Of a stretch of 64,000 nucleotides of DNA, positions 48,342 through 63,818 are shown piece by piece. The notes beneath the pieces are model-generated. The model saw only the letters and a program-made list of their open reading frames with translations, made no database searches and had not been told where the DNA came from. A program made the position numbers and the translations under genes. The DNA is from Amoebidium appalachense (lineage: Eukaryota; Ichthyosporea). The DNA is taken from NCBI GenBank assembly GCA_963693365.1, contig CAVNZM010000002.1, forward strand, positions 13,206,001-13,270,000, in the 5' to 3' direction. Each line of letters opens with the position of its first letter. Positions within the stretch are counted from its first letter, which is position 1.

Positions 48342-49122
48342 CCACCACCACCACCACCATTGCACACACACACACACAGGAGGAGAGAGAGAGGCACAAA
48401 CACAAACATCCACACATGCACACACACAGAGGCACAACATCCACACATCCATGCCAACACTGCTATAAACACACGGCGAACAAGCACATTTACGGCACAC
48501 ACAAGCAACACCCATTCATACAACACAAGCACACACACCTCAGCACTGTGTCCGTGTAGGGGCCCAGGGGGTCAGGCAGCAGCAGCAGACATCTTTGGCC
48601 CTGGCCCAGCCCCTTGGCTGCCTCCAGCCCAGCTGCAAGCACAGCCCCAGACATCACCCCTGTGCACACAGTGGGTTAGAGTCGTTGCGAAACTCTGCCT
48701 CTTATTGTCCGCTTCAAACCAATTTTCTTTCCGTTTCTCGGGCACGCCATGACAGAGAAAAACTCACACACACACCGTGACGCACGTGCTTGGACATTCC
48801 ACGCGCATGCAAATACACATAGACGCTAGCACAGACACACACACACCCACCCACCCACACATGCGCATTAAGCCGAAACCCCTCTCCCTCCCCCCCACCC
48901 CCCACCCGTCTTCCTGGAAACACGTACTAACTACAAGTTCCTTCCCTGCCGTCCGTTTCCCACGACCACCCCACCCTTCCCTTAGTGGGTTTGCATGCAT
49001 GCATGCACCGACCCCCGAGAATGGCGTGTGTTGCCACTAGCTGTCTGCAGCACACGTGTGCCTGTCTGTCTGTCACCTCCGCCCACACATCGGCTTGACC
49101 TCTCTGCAACCCGAGTCACATT

Positions 49123-49165
<43 letters not shown>

Positions 49166-49198
49166 TCCCCTCCCCTCCCCCTACCACCACTACGGGAG

Positions 49199-49237
<39 letters not shown>

Positions 49238-51219
49238 TTGCACAACCACCCACCACCACCACCACGACCAGTGCCGCCAGCACCAACATCACACACCAAA
49301 GAATGGATGGGGAAAAAATGCGACCAACCCTAAACAACACCAGTGAACCCACTGAACACACATGAAAAGCCATCAGATAAGATAGGCTCTGAAAGTGGCA
49401 GTAAACTAGACATACAAGCAGCACCCTATAATAGACACCATGAAGAAACCGGGACACATATCACACACGCAGTCGCCTCAGCCATTCTCCCCTTCCTAGA
49501 GGCTCCCTACTCTCCCTACACACATGCTCAAAAACAGACCAAAACAAGTACGCGTGTTTGCCAGCATGCAGGCAGGCAGGCAGGCACACACACACGCACA
49601 CACACACACGCACACACACACATACACCCACACCCACACACACATGGCCCCAGGCGCCCACCTTTTTCTGGTCGTCAACCACCACCCCCACCACCTGCCA
49701 TCCCCACCGCGTCAGTAATCATTCTCACTCTCTTATATCCGAATAAACATCCCATCGGACCTCGTCACCACCTCCCCCCTCCCCCCACCCACCCACCCTC
49801 CCTTCCCCCCCTCCGTCCCTCTCCCCCCTCCTTCACCCCCTACCCCACACCCCTTCCCTCTCCACCCCTTCTCTACTTCCCCGCTATCTCTTCACCCGGT
49901 AACCTCCCCACTAGTCTAGTCTATCACATCATGTTGTTCCAAACCTTCGGGCCCAACCAGTACATCCCCTCCCCACTCCACCCCCCTCCCTCCCACCCCC
50001 CTCCCCCCCCCGGCCCCGCAAACACACACCACCAAAAGGAAAAGAACGAAAAAGAGCAAAAGACCACCCACGCACCTTGCAGCCTGCATGCCTGGCCTTA
50101 ATAGCTGCAGCCAGTCTCAGTGAGGGCACACCCCAGGCCACCACCATGTCCACCTGTGCCCCTCCCTTTTGTCCACATACAGATTCCCTTTGGGTGAAGC
50201 CCCCCTCCAACCCCCCCCCCCCCCCCCTCCCCCCCCCCCCCCTCCCCCACCACCTCTCCCTTCCCCCTCTCTCCCCGCCACCGCCGACTCCCGCCACTCG
50301 CCCCGGATACTCTCCCAACCACTGAAAAGGTATATGTGTGCACATGAACACACACACATTATCCACAAAAGCACATAACACACACACACACACACACACA
50401 CCCACCCACCCACCCACCCACCCACCCACCCACCCACCCACCCACCCACCCACCCACCCACACATGTAATTTCCGTCATAATGAGCTCGTCCTTCCGCCC
50501 GTCCACCTGCCCACCCATCCGCCCACCCGCATGCACCCAAATCACTCTCGTACCTGTGGTGCGCCCTCTGGCAGCACGCTGTTGGCCTGGTCGGCAAATG
50601 GCTGCTCAGGCAGGCCCAGGCAGGCGTCATCCTGTGCAGGCAGTAAGTGGGTCGGGTCACAGGCACGTACATGTGCGCATGTATAGGCTATAGGCTCACT
50701 TGCACACACACATGTGTATTAAACTTCAACCCCTCAAACACCTTCTCATCCAAACCAACACACAAACTACCCCCCCCCCCCCCCCCCCCCCGTCCTTCCC
50801 TCCTCGGTAGCTACTAGAGACAGACAAGCGCACACATACAACCAGCACCCCACTTCCTCCCTCTCTTTGCCTTATGCTAGCACCAAGCCCCCCCTCCCCC
50901 CCCTCCCCTTTCCCCCATTCCCCATCCCCCCCGCTCCCCCCACCCCCTTCACACCCACCCACCCAGCCAGCACCCCTCTTTCCACCCACAGACCACATCA
51001 TTCATACACAGGGCTAGTCTCAGCTGCTGTGCCAGCTACAACGACCCCCCTCCTCCTCCCCCCCCCCCCCCCCGGTCCCCCCTTCACCCCCCCCTCCTCT
51101 CTCTCCTTCCCCCCTCCCCTCCCCCTTCCCACACCCACCCACCCACCCCATCTCCTCACCCACATACCATATCATTCACACACAAGGCCGGTCTCAGCTG
51201 CTGTGCCAGCTACCACCAC

Positions 51220-51270
<51 letters not shown>

Positions 51271-51970
51271 CCAAAAAAACAAACAAAAAAAAAACAAACA
51301 AAAAAAACAAACGAAAAAAAAAACAAAAACACACACACACACACAAGCACACACCCCTCCCTCCACCACATACCATATCATTCACACACAGGGCCGGTCT
51401 CAGTTGCTGTGCCAGCTGCAGGGCCAAACCGTGGCATGTTTCTGCCCCACTGGCCGAGTAGGCCTTGACCACCTCACAGCCACATGCACGCAGTACTGCT
51501 GTCTGTGTTTTTAAGGAGAATGTGAGTGATATGTTTTATGTTCAAAACGTTGTATTAAGTTTTTCATGGTGATAATATGTGAATCGTTGGGAGATGTGAG
51601 CAATATGTTTTATGTTGAATATGGTGTGCTTGGACTCACTTTACTTAGATGTGAGATCTGAGAAATCAGTTTTACGTTCAATATGTTGTGATTAGATTCA
51701 TTGTGATAATAGGGACATGTTCGAAGATGTGAGAAATACGTTATGTTTATACCAGGATCCTTAATTATCTAGGGGCCTAATAATAGAAATGCGAGATGTC
51801 TGCAATACATAGCATAGAATGGCTTGCTAAATTCCGACGGCTAAGGGATCTGGGTGTTTTCCCGGCTACTAATCAACTAAATCAACGCGAAGTACACCCT
51901 CATACTGAACTAAAAGTGGGAAACAAAAAGAAGGCAATGTGTACAAAAAGAGCTTCTTGTGTTACCCCCC

Positions 51971-52020
<50 letters not shown>

Positions 52021-52526
52021 ACGCACACACACACCACGCACACACACATCACACCCACACACCCACCCATTCCTTCCACACAGACATACATACAGGAATA
52101 CCCTACTCAACCTCAGTAATCAAAATCCAATATCCATGAATGTCCTTTACCATGTGCAACCCTTCTCCCTCTCCCTGCTTCTCCTTAGCCCTTACTCCCC
52201 TCCCATTCATTCCTTTTTCCCATACTCCCCCCCCTGGCCAACTAACCCCCCCCCCCCCCCCCCCCCCCCCCAACACACACACACACACACACACACAAAA
52301 ACAAAAAACAAAAAAAAAAACACCCACCTAACTGCTCTCACACATACCTCGAACTCGCCTCCTCTCCCTCTCCCCTCCTTCTACTCCAGCTATCCACACT
52401 CCATAAATCCCCCCCCCCCCCCCCCCCCCCTCCCCCCCTTCCCCTCCTCCCCCACACCCACAACCCATCCCCCCTCACATCTTTTTACCTACACATGCCA
52501 CCGTCCCCCCCCCCCCTCCTCCCCAC

Positions 52527-52558
<32 letters not shown>

Positions 52559-52946
52559 ACACACACACACATACCCTTCCCCTCCCCCCGCCCCAAACCA
52601 TGCCCCCTCCTCCCTTTCCCCACACCAACCCTATCCCCCCCCCCCCCCCCCCCCCCCCCCACACACACACCCACACACACAGACGTACCTCTCTAGCGCT
52701 GTAGTGGTCTGTGACCACAGCCACCACCTGTCTCCCCTGTGCACATGCAGACAGTGCCAGCCCTGTGCTCTGCCCACGTGCAATTCCCACGACCACACTG
52801 CCATTCCCCTGTGCACCTGAAAAACCAAAAAAATAGTGTATGTTAGTGGGTGTGTTGTGTGTATGCACACACCTATTTTTTACACCCAAGCGGTATATGT
52901 CTGCAGACTTCTAAGTACATACACAAGATCCATATAAACCTATCAG

Positions 52947-52977
<31 letters not shown>

Positions 52978-53933
52978 CCTCCCCCGGCCTTCCCCTTCCC
53001 CGCATCCTCTGCCCTCTCCACACCTCTCAACCTCCTCCCCTTCCTCTCCATCCAACCCCTCCCCCCTCCCCCTCCCCCCCCCCCAAGTGTGCAGTGCCCA
53101 CAACCACTCTTTCATTGTCTTACACACCTGTTGAAGCATAAAAGTTAGGGTGGCACGCTTATAAGCTCATGGATACACCCCTGTGCTATTTAGCACTCTA
53201 AACCACTATGAAATTCAGGTCGCCTATTACACCTCCCCCCTCGCCACCAACCCCACCACCCCCATTCCCATTCCTTCCCCCCGCCCCTCCCCCCCACCTC
53301 CCACCTCTCCCCTCCCCCTGTCCTTTTCGTCCTCTTTACCCTCTTTGACTTGTTTCCGCACACCACCAGGGCCTATAACCCCCTCCCCCCCCCCCCCCCC
53401 CCCCTTCCCCCCACCCACCCACCCCCCCATTCCCCCCCCCCCCAACCTCCGCCCAGCCCAAAAAAAAGGAAAATAAAATAAAATGAAATTAAAAAGAAAG
53501 CGCAACAGCCTGGCTGTATACAATACGGCCAATTCAAGCCATACTTACTGCACTCCCGATCGTTCTGTATGCAAGCCCTCATTCCTAAAACCCAAACCTT
53601 TTTTTTGTTTTCCCCCATCTCACCCGGTCGGTTCTTTTCATTCCTTTTTTCATTCTTAATTAAAAAACTTGGGAAGTTTCAAAAGGGGGAGACACGCTCA
53701 CTCACTTTGGAGGAGGCTTTGTGACGTGCTGTCTCCGATGTAACCTGTGTGAGACACAAACCCACAGTATGCCACTGTGGAGGGAGAGAGTAAGCGTATG
53801 TGTTGGTGCCTGTGTGGTTCATGCGTTTCGAAGCGTGCTTGTTTTTAAGTAGGTAGTTGTGTTTCTTTTGTGTATCGGTGCCGGTACGTGTGTCTTGTGT
53901 TTTTGTACATGTTTTGTGTTTCTTTGTACCTGG

Positions 53934-53999
<66 letters not shown>

Positions 54000-54054
54000 C
54001 GGGGGGGGGGGGGATGTGTGTGTGTGTGTGTGTATGTGTCTGCGACATACACAC

Positions 54055-54153
<99 letters not shown>

Positions 54154-54293
54154 TGTGTCTGTCTGTCTGTCTGTCTGCCTGTGTATGTGTGTGCGTGTGT
54201 GTATGTGTGTGTGCATGTGTGCGGGCAGGCGTGCGTGCGGGTGTGCGTGGGTGCTTGCGGGTGGGCAGGTGGGCAGGTGGGCGGGTGCGTGCG

Positions 54294-54329
<36 letters not shown>

Positions 54330-55428
54330 GTGTGTGTGTGTGTGTACGCGCGCACGCGTGTGTGTGTGTGTACGCGCGCACGCGTGTGTGTGTGTGTCCG
54401 CGCTGATGTGCTTGTCAGCGTGTATGGCAGGCCGCACCATGCATACTTGCATAATGGCCGCGTAACTAGGTGGGTATGGGTATGCGTGTGGTGCACCCGC
54501 AGGAGAGTTAATAGGAACGGGAGAAGGGAGAGGGGGAAGGGGGGAGAAAGAGAGAGTAAGGGAGGAGGGAATGGAAGAGGGCCCGGCAGGGGGGGGGAGG
54601 AAGAGAGGAGGGAGAAACGGAGGGAGTTAAAGGAGGCAGGGGAGAGAGGGGGGGAGGAGCTGGGGGGAGGGGGGGGGGGGTGACAGGGAGGGAGAGGGAC
54701 GAAGGGGTGGTGGTGGGGGGGGGTTGGGGAGGGGAGAGGAGGGGGAGGGGGGAAGGGGGAAGGAAGATCTCGGGAGAACAAACACGTGTCACACCCAGGT
54801 TACACTAGATGTGACACCTTTTGAAGGTTTCGATGTGAGAAAAACCAATTGTTGGGCTGAGAAGTAGTAGGATAGGGAAGTGGAAAGCGTGAATTGAAAA
54901 CAAAAATGGAGGAGAATATAGACAGGTCACCAGAGTCCAGTCCTACACAGGATGAGGGTGGGGGAAAGGCACTAAGTTACAGATCGAAGCATAGGTGACA
55001 GAGATAAGACGGCCAGAACCCACGTGGGGGCGGGGGCTGTGCGCACGTGTTTGTGTCTGGGTGTTTTGCATGTGTGGAGAAGGGAGGGGGTGAGAGAGGG
55101 GGAAGGGAGAGGGAGGGAGGGGGGGGGAGGATCCGGATAGAGACGTTATGGAGACATTAGGCAGAGAACAGAGGGGGAATAAAAGGCAGAGAGAGAGAGA
55201 TGACAAGTGCTGTAGTTGAGACGTAAGCTATATACTGCAACGGTGACAGGACAATAACCGTTCAAATTGAGTGTGAGCTATAGAAGCGATTCTAGCTATA
55301 CGTGTTAGGCCATGGAGAATGAGAACGAAACCAATCCTCTCCCTTGTGCTACCCTACTTGCCTAGCTCGCAGGCCAGCGACTCGGCACCCAGAGCCGCAG
55401 GGCGCAGCGAAACCAGAGTTTCTGCCAT
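44813..55428 (-). CDS. Cystathionine-beta-synthase-like protein lacking PLP motifs, 14 exons
   Basis: Exons in order: 55428-55362, 53744-53706, 52816-52689, 51502-51374, 50631-50554, 50153-50076, 49694-49662, 49103-49013, 48659-48539, 47958-47870, 47028-46918, 46671-46604, 45801-45682, 44920-44813; all phases match, giving 419 aa. It follows CBS almost block by block: TAVLRACGCEVVKAYS, VDMVVAW, VVGVVVDD, GQRCLLLLPD, SDEWMQDQGYV (as LSDRWMLQKGF in animal CBS). Two CBS domains follow (about 285-419), with VSVLPTATCEEAL, FDTTPVI and GVVTKVDLL. Missing: the SVKDR lysine block; SGNTG is replaced by ARGQSTG (48-54) and GTGGT by WGVPSL (154-159). About 35 residues between exons 7 and 8 are also absent. 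CBS normally condenses serine and homocysteine in transsulfuration. This protein probably cannot, and may act through its nucleotide/AdoMet-sensing CBS pair (inference). Exon 1 uses a GC donor and is tentative; exons 7 and 2 are only 33 and 39 nt. Confidence 0.85.
45803..45898. repeat. (GT)n microsatellite ending at CBS-like exon 13 acceptor
   Basis: On the coding strand this is (CA)n whose final CACAG is the 3' splice site of the exon starting at 45801. Confidence 0.95.
46437..46603. repeat. (CA)n/(CG)n microsatellite starting at CBS-like exon 12 donor
   Basis: On the coding strand the intron begins GTGTGTG and continues as (GT)n for about 80 bases, then GTGC-rich repeats. The 5' splice site is the first GT of the microsatellite. 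Confidence 0.95.
47165..47252. repeat. (GGGA)n tetranucleotide repeat
   Basis: About 20 GGGA units follow (CA)n and (GA)n tracts, in the CBS-like intron between exons 10 and 11. Four-G-run spacing is suited to G-quadruplex formation. Confidence 0.95.
49199..49235. repeat. A37 homopolymer
   Basis: Uninterrupted run of 37 A (T-run on the coding strand of the CBS-like gene), next to a long C-run (49127-49164). Confidence 0.95.
50398..50461. repeat. (ACCC)n tetranucleotide repeat
   Basis: About 15 units follow (CA)n, in the CBS-like intron after exon 5. Confidence 0.95.
50985..51430 (-). repeat. Three copies of the 3' half of CBS-like exon 4 with donor
   Basis: About 55-bp blocks at about 50991-51046, 51170-51222 and 51366-51420 share TTCACACACAGGGCCGGTCT, the codons for LAQQLRPALCVNDM and the splice donor. 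Only the third is joined to the full exon (51374-51502). The other two begin inside C-runs and lack an acceptor. Confidence 0.85.
53939..54420. repeat. Compound GT/CA/CT/GTCT microsatellite block
   Basis: (GT)n 53939-53997, (CA)n 54048-54086, (CT)n 54088-54136, (GT)n and (GTCT)n to 54180, then GT/GC-rich repeats to 54420. Lies in the first large intron of the CBS-like gene. Confidence 0.95.
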
Positions 55429-56071
55429 AGTCACTATAGGTTAATGGGTAACAGAAGAACCAAAAGGAAAACTGAAAGCCATACACGTGCACTGATGAAA
55501 CGTGAAGGAAACGTGGCGCCGGTTTTTCTTTTCAGGCTGGAAACTTTCCTGTTACGCCCCATGGATGATATGTTGTTGCATGGCATGCGTGCGCTACGGA
55601 AAGGTAGCCCTACGTAATCGGTTCAGGTTCCTGCCGGGGCGCCCGTCACGATTGCACCGATCGGTCCTTTTTGCCGGGGCCTGGGAGGGAGGGAAGGAGG
55701 CACATCACGGCCAAAGATCTTAGCCATGAGGCACATGCATACTATGAGCTGTAGAATGTGACAAACAAATGGCACAAAAACAACTCAAAAAGTGTTAGCT
55801 CATAGGAGAACACAATCTATGTACGGGGTCCGGTGTAAACGTTAACACCCACGAGACCCACGCTGGTTCTTTTATTTAACATTTCTGCAGGCCTGCGCGG
55901 CCGCCTGTCATATGGACAGGCCTAGATACTTCTACTCTTGTTTTTTTTTTTTAAGGAGCACTTCATACGCGTGCAGCACAGGCGCTAACTATACATGGTG
56001 CTGAAAGTCATTCACAGCACAACCAACACTACATAATTGCGTCATAGTTAACCTTCATCAGAACCAACCAA

Positions 56072-56102
<31 letters not shown>

Positions 56103-56233
56103 ATCCCCCCTACCACACACAGCACTGGCCAATACTATATGCGCCATATGGGTACCTTTATCAGCAGCTCCCCCACCCCCAACTACCACCACCACACCCA
56201 CACAGCAAAAACTTGAACAAAAAACCCCACCCG
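55429..56233. other. Intergenic gap between CBS-like gene start and cyclin 3' end
   Basis: 55429-56040 is unique sequence, expected to hold the CBS-like promoter/5'UTR and the cyclin 3'UTR (minus-strand AATAAA near 55872). A C-run occupies 56070-56099. A plus-strand frame at 55502-55723 is not convincing. Confidence 0.5.
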
Positions 56234-56864
56234 CTACATAAGCAGCTGCAAATTTCTCATACTCTTTGACCTCTGCGGTACGCCGCTACTCTCCACAACA
56301 GGCATACTCCTACTAAAAAACTCCCTTATGGCCGTGTCCGTTATGCTCAAATCATAATCAACCAAAGCCAAAAACGCCCTCTCCATGTGCCTCAATTCCT
56401 CCGGCCCCACCGCAGCCAACCTACACCAACTTCTCAAATTGTACGTGTTGTCCATCAAAACCTTCCCAGCAACCATTAATGCAGCACCAAAAAGGTGTGC
56501 ACGTCTCCACATCCCCTTCCTATTGTGTGCAGCGAGCAGGTCTCTACCCCTGTGCATGTATATGAGCGTGCACACGAGCACGCTTGGCCATATCTGGCCC
56601 AGTCTGAGGGTCCTCTCCACATAGCTGCCTAGTGCCTCCCTGCTGTCGGTGTCGTAGTCGGGCCGTGGCCATGTGTCTAACAGTGCAATGGTTTTGTCTG
56701 TCGTGTCAAGAAAAAAAAATATTAGTCATGCAATTGGAAGGTCTTATCCTCCCCCCCCTTCCCCCCTCTCCTCCACCCCCACACACACCGTTTCAAAAAT
56801 GAGAGATAGAGAGAGAGGAGAGAGAGAGGGTGGGGGGGGGGGGGGGGAGAGGGGGGAGGGGAAA

Positions 56865-56931
<67 letters not shown>

Positions 56932-57117
56932 AGGGTGAGAGAGAGAGAGAGAAGAAAAGAAAATAAAAAGAAACGAAATAGAGAAAGAGGAGGAAAAAAC
57001 ACATGCACACACCAGCACAAACGAAGGATCGGATGCATGATGCACACGGCTAATGCTTTCAAGTCCATACCCATCCCCGGGCCTGGAACCACATGACAGT
57101 CCCCCCCCGCTCCCCCA

Positions 57118-57154
<37 letters not shown>

Positions 57155-57707
57155 AGAAAAAGAAAAATAAAGGGGGGGGGGGGAGGGGTTTGAATGCGTC
57201 AAAAAGTACGAAGTACACAAGAACAAACGGATAACACGATGCAGAATGCAAGCCATACATAAAGAGTATGCATAATAAGCAGAGCCCATCCTCAGGGGTG
57301 GCCCACGTCATCCACAGTACCCGAGTTTCGACGGGGGGATGATGAAGAAGAAGAAGAAAGGCAGAAAACGAAAAGAAAGAGGGGGAAAGAAAAAGAAGAA
57401 AAAGGGCAAAATAAATGTGACCCCCTCCCCTTCCCCCTTCCCCCCCCCCCCCCCCCCCCCCCCCACACACACACACCCACCCACCCACCAAAACATAATA
57501 AAATAAAAAAAAGGAAAAGAAAATAAAAAGAAAAGGGGGGAAATGAAAAGAATGGGGGGAAAAAAGAAGGGAAAAGATAGACGCGAAACCTCTCTCTCCC
57601 CCCCCCCCCCCCCCACCTTTCCCCTCAAATACACACACACACAAGAGAAAAAGAAGAGAAAAGGGTGAAAAAAAATAAGGAAAAAAATCACAAGACAGAC
57701 GTGAAAC

Positions 57708-57757
<50 letters not shown>

Positions 57758-58582
57758 AAAAAAAAAAGAAAACCTCTCCCCTTCCCCACAACCCCTCCAC
57801 ACCCACCCACCCACCCATCCACCCACCCACACCAAAAAAAAAAAAAGAGAGAGAAAAAAAAGAAAGAAAGAAAGAAAGAAAGACAGAAAGAAAGAAAAGA
57901 AAGAAAAAGGAAAAGAAAAAAGATAGAAACAAAGGAGAAAAAAATGAGAAAGAATTACAACACAACACTAAATACTTACCCAAACCATGCTGATTATATT
58001 TACCCCCCTCCCCCCCTTCCCCTTCCTCCTCCTCATTCCCCATTCAAACAAACATGCACACACACGCACGGGCGCGCACACACTCACACCCACGCATGCG
58101 CGCGCGTGCGTGCGCGCGCACACACACACACACACACACACCGCACACGCATGCACACGAACGCACACCCGCCCGCACACCCGCACACCCGCACACCAAC
58201 ACCACAGCCCACCATCACATAGACACGGGAGCAGCACACATACACACACACACACAATAAATAAATAAATGAATAAATAAATAAAATAAAACCACGCTCC
58301 ACGTACCAATCAAAAAGCGAGGTATGGTGCCAGTCTCCTCGCAATATGCAAGATACTGGTCTGGGCTCAGATGGGGGAACGGGTCAACCTCCGGCGGGGC
58401 ACCGGCCGCCTTTACAGCCCGAAAGTCTTCGAGCCCAAAAACATCGGCCCCAGCCAGACTCAAAGGTCCGGCTGCACCGGCCCCCCGCCCCCCAGTCTGC
58501 ACATCGGCAGCCACCGTGGTCTGTGTACGTGTGTATATGTGTGAGTACGTGTGTGTGTGTGTGTGTCTGTGTTGGGCGGGGC

Positions 58583-58653
<71 letters not shown>

Positions 58654-58896
58654 GACGGGTGTGTTCGTGTTCTGCCTGTATGTGTGCGCGAGTGTATATT
58701 TGTATGTGTGCAAGTGTGTGTGTGCATGCGCACTTGCAAAGTGCAATATTTCATGAAGGTGACCCTTCTCAGAATCATAGGACTGGCCAATTATTTGCCA
58801 GCCTCGTGCACAATATCATTTTTCAACCGTGTTTGCACATACATTCCCCTTTTTCGTGCCAACTCTATTTACTCACCCCCTTTCCGTGCCCTTCAT
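56234..58896 (-). CDS. Pho80/cyclin-Y-type cyclin, 4 coding exons
   Basis: Exons: 58896-58877, 58782-58734, 58520-58307, 56697-56234; phases match, giving 248 aa (MKGTERGPMILRRVTF start). A Gly/Ala-rich N-terminus is followed by DPFPHLSPDQYLAY and a cyclin box at about 112-205. The box shows YVERTLRLGQIWPSVLVCTL, IYMHRGRDLL, RRAHLFGAALMVAGKVLMD and ELRHMERAFLALVDYDLSI, the pattern of cyclins that partner Pho85/CDK14-16 type kinases. Role: regulatory subunit of a CDK; the partner is inferred. The first exon carries only six codons and rests on splice signals (CACAG acceptor, GTGAGT donor). An upstream 5'UTR exon ending at a GTAAGT donor (59461) would join it. The alternative start is the ATG at 58778 inside exon 2. 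Confidence 0.8.
56865..56929. repeat. G65 homopolymer
   Basis: 65 consecutive G, the longest homopolymer in the window, in the cyclin intron (C-run on its coding strand). Shorter G-runs and a GA-rich tract surround it. Confidence 0.95.
57186..57331 (-). repeat. Interspersed repeat copy C, minus orientation, poly-C tail
   Basis: Reverse complement of copy B over about 145 bp with very few differences. On its own strand it ends GACGCATTCAAAC followed by a C-run (G-run at 57172-57187 on plus). Located in the cyclin intron. Confidence 0.85.
58571..58651. repeat. (GT)n microsatellite in cyclin intron 2
   Basis: Interrupted once by GGGCGGGGCGG; (CA)n on the coding strand, upstream of the exon 3 acceptor ACACAG. 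Confidence 0.9.
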
Positions 58897-59122
58897 GTTT
58901 TCCTTATTCGCAGCAGACTGTGCCAGGCGCAGTATGCAACCCCTCGACAGTCCACACATACCCACACACCACACATGGGACAGCCATGCCGGCCTCACCT
59001 ACACGTGCCACAAAGAAAAACCCTCTGCCATTCCTCAAAATCAACACAAAAGCACACCACAACACACCCTACAGGCCACATCGTGCACGTGCAACTGCAA
59101 TAGAGCCCTTGTCCATGCACTT

Positions 59123-59230
59123 TGAGTACACACTCGCACGCACGTACTTGAACAATGTGTGCAAACACGCACTATGTTGAGTACACACTCGCACGCACGT
59201 ACTTGAACAAAATGTGCAAACACGCACACT
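59123..59230. repeat. About 54-bp tandem duplication
   Basis: Two copies beginning TGAGTACACACTCGCACGCA, differing by a few bases. Confidence 0.85.
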
Positions 59231-59805
59231 GTCATGCACACCCACGCCAGCCACACACAGATCTGCAGCGGAAAAGACAGGAAAAAAGACATGCCTCCGG
59301 TGCACAAAACAGCGTTGTGTTCCTTTCGCCAAATACAGTGCAAGAGGTATCCTCTCCCCCAATCCCCCCTCCCCCCTCCCCTGCAGAAAGCAAACAAGAC
59401 GGTGCAATAAGGAAGACTCTACGGGTTGCCAGAGCTTAAAAGGGATAAGAAGGCACTTACGGCTCCGCAGACTCCAGCGCCTGAACGCGTTACTTTCTCA
59501 AAGCACCCCAGTTTGAAGTTTAAAAAGTAGATTTGCGACTATGAAGAGTGGGGATTGAAGGATGCGTACACAGCTGTGTGCGCAGCGCGGTGCACGTGCT
59601 GGCAGATAAACCATGTAAACTAACAAAGCGAATCACTCATATAAGTGTGGCGATAGCGCTATTGCTAAGATCTCTTTTTACCACTGAAAAGAGGCCGAGG
59701 AGTACAGATGGATTTATGGCAGTCCTCAAACTTTTAACTTCTGCCCCGTATTTGACCTTGATTGTGGCAACTTTGAGGTCGAAAAGTGCAGCAGCAGCCT
59801 AATGA

Positions 59806-59930
59806 TGGCAAGTTCAATTGATGATGAAAAGAAAAAATGTCAGTCTATTCCGTTATGATGATAAATATGGCAAGTTCAATTGATGATGAAAAGAAAAATG
59901 TCAGTCTATTCCGTTAACAATATGATAAAT
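59806..59930. repeat. About 62-bp tandem duplication
   Basis: Two copies of a segment containing GGCAAGTTCAATTGATGATG and GTCAGTCTATTCCGTTA, with small indels. Confidence 0.85.
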
Positions 59931-60705
59931 GGTCGCCTGCACAACGTTCTTTACACCTTGAGAAAAAGTATTAATAGTGTGTTACTGCAGCTGTGCTTAG
60001 TTGTATCGGACGACTCCGTGTACATACTGAGTCATTCAGCTGAGAGTCATATTCACTCAGAAAGCAAAAACTGCGTTTAGTACAAACGGTTGTATAGGTA
60101 CATGGTTTATACCCAATCAAAAAAGTTAAACGTAGATTTTCAGTTAGTAATCCAATCATTTTGTGGGTGTGCGAATCTAACACCCAACCAAACGCTTGCC
60201 TTTAGTAGCCATGTAGTCTTCTCAGATAGGCCTAATCGTTTTCCTAATCAGACATGAAATTATCAACTAACCAATGGGTAGCCTCTTTTTAATATTACAG
60301 CTTTTTTTAGCATTAGAAATCATGTCTGTATGTCGCCGTTCTGTTCGCGGCACATTTCAAGTGGCACATGTGTTGTTTCCAGGGTGTCGGTCAACTTGGA
60401 AACCGTCATATGAATATAACTTCCTCAAGCATTCTTTTTAAGCCCCCAGCCTTTAATAATAATAATATCAAAAATTTCCCACCTGTATACACACTGCTTA
60501 GCCGAGCTCTAGAGAATAGGAGTAGGCGGTGGTGGAAGCGAACAGGTGTTACCTCGATTGTGTCGCTCCTTTTTCGAATTATAACAACGGGGAATTCCCA
60601 CGCATTAGCGCCAACATTCAAATCCTTTGTGCAGAACCATAACCTTAACAGTGAACACACGCTTCGTACACGCACACACAGTTCGTTTAGAGCGTTCACT
60701 GCACG

Positions 60706-63818
<3,113 letters not shown>

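Larger units (their letters stand above)
58897..60705. promoter_or_regulatory. Divergent promoter region, cyclin (-) and TBCA (+)
   Basis: Head-to-head spacing of about 1.8 kb. A candidate non-coding cyclin exon ends at the donor near 59461 (minus). 59520-60700 is unique sequence with two small tandem duplications (59123-59230, 59806-59930). No TATA box is convincing. Confidence 0.4.

Noticed and set aside
50398-50461. Telomere-like CCCA/CCCT array
   Set aside because: The unit is ACCC tetranucleotide next to (CA)n, internal to an intron, and does not match a telomere repeat.
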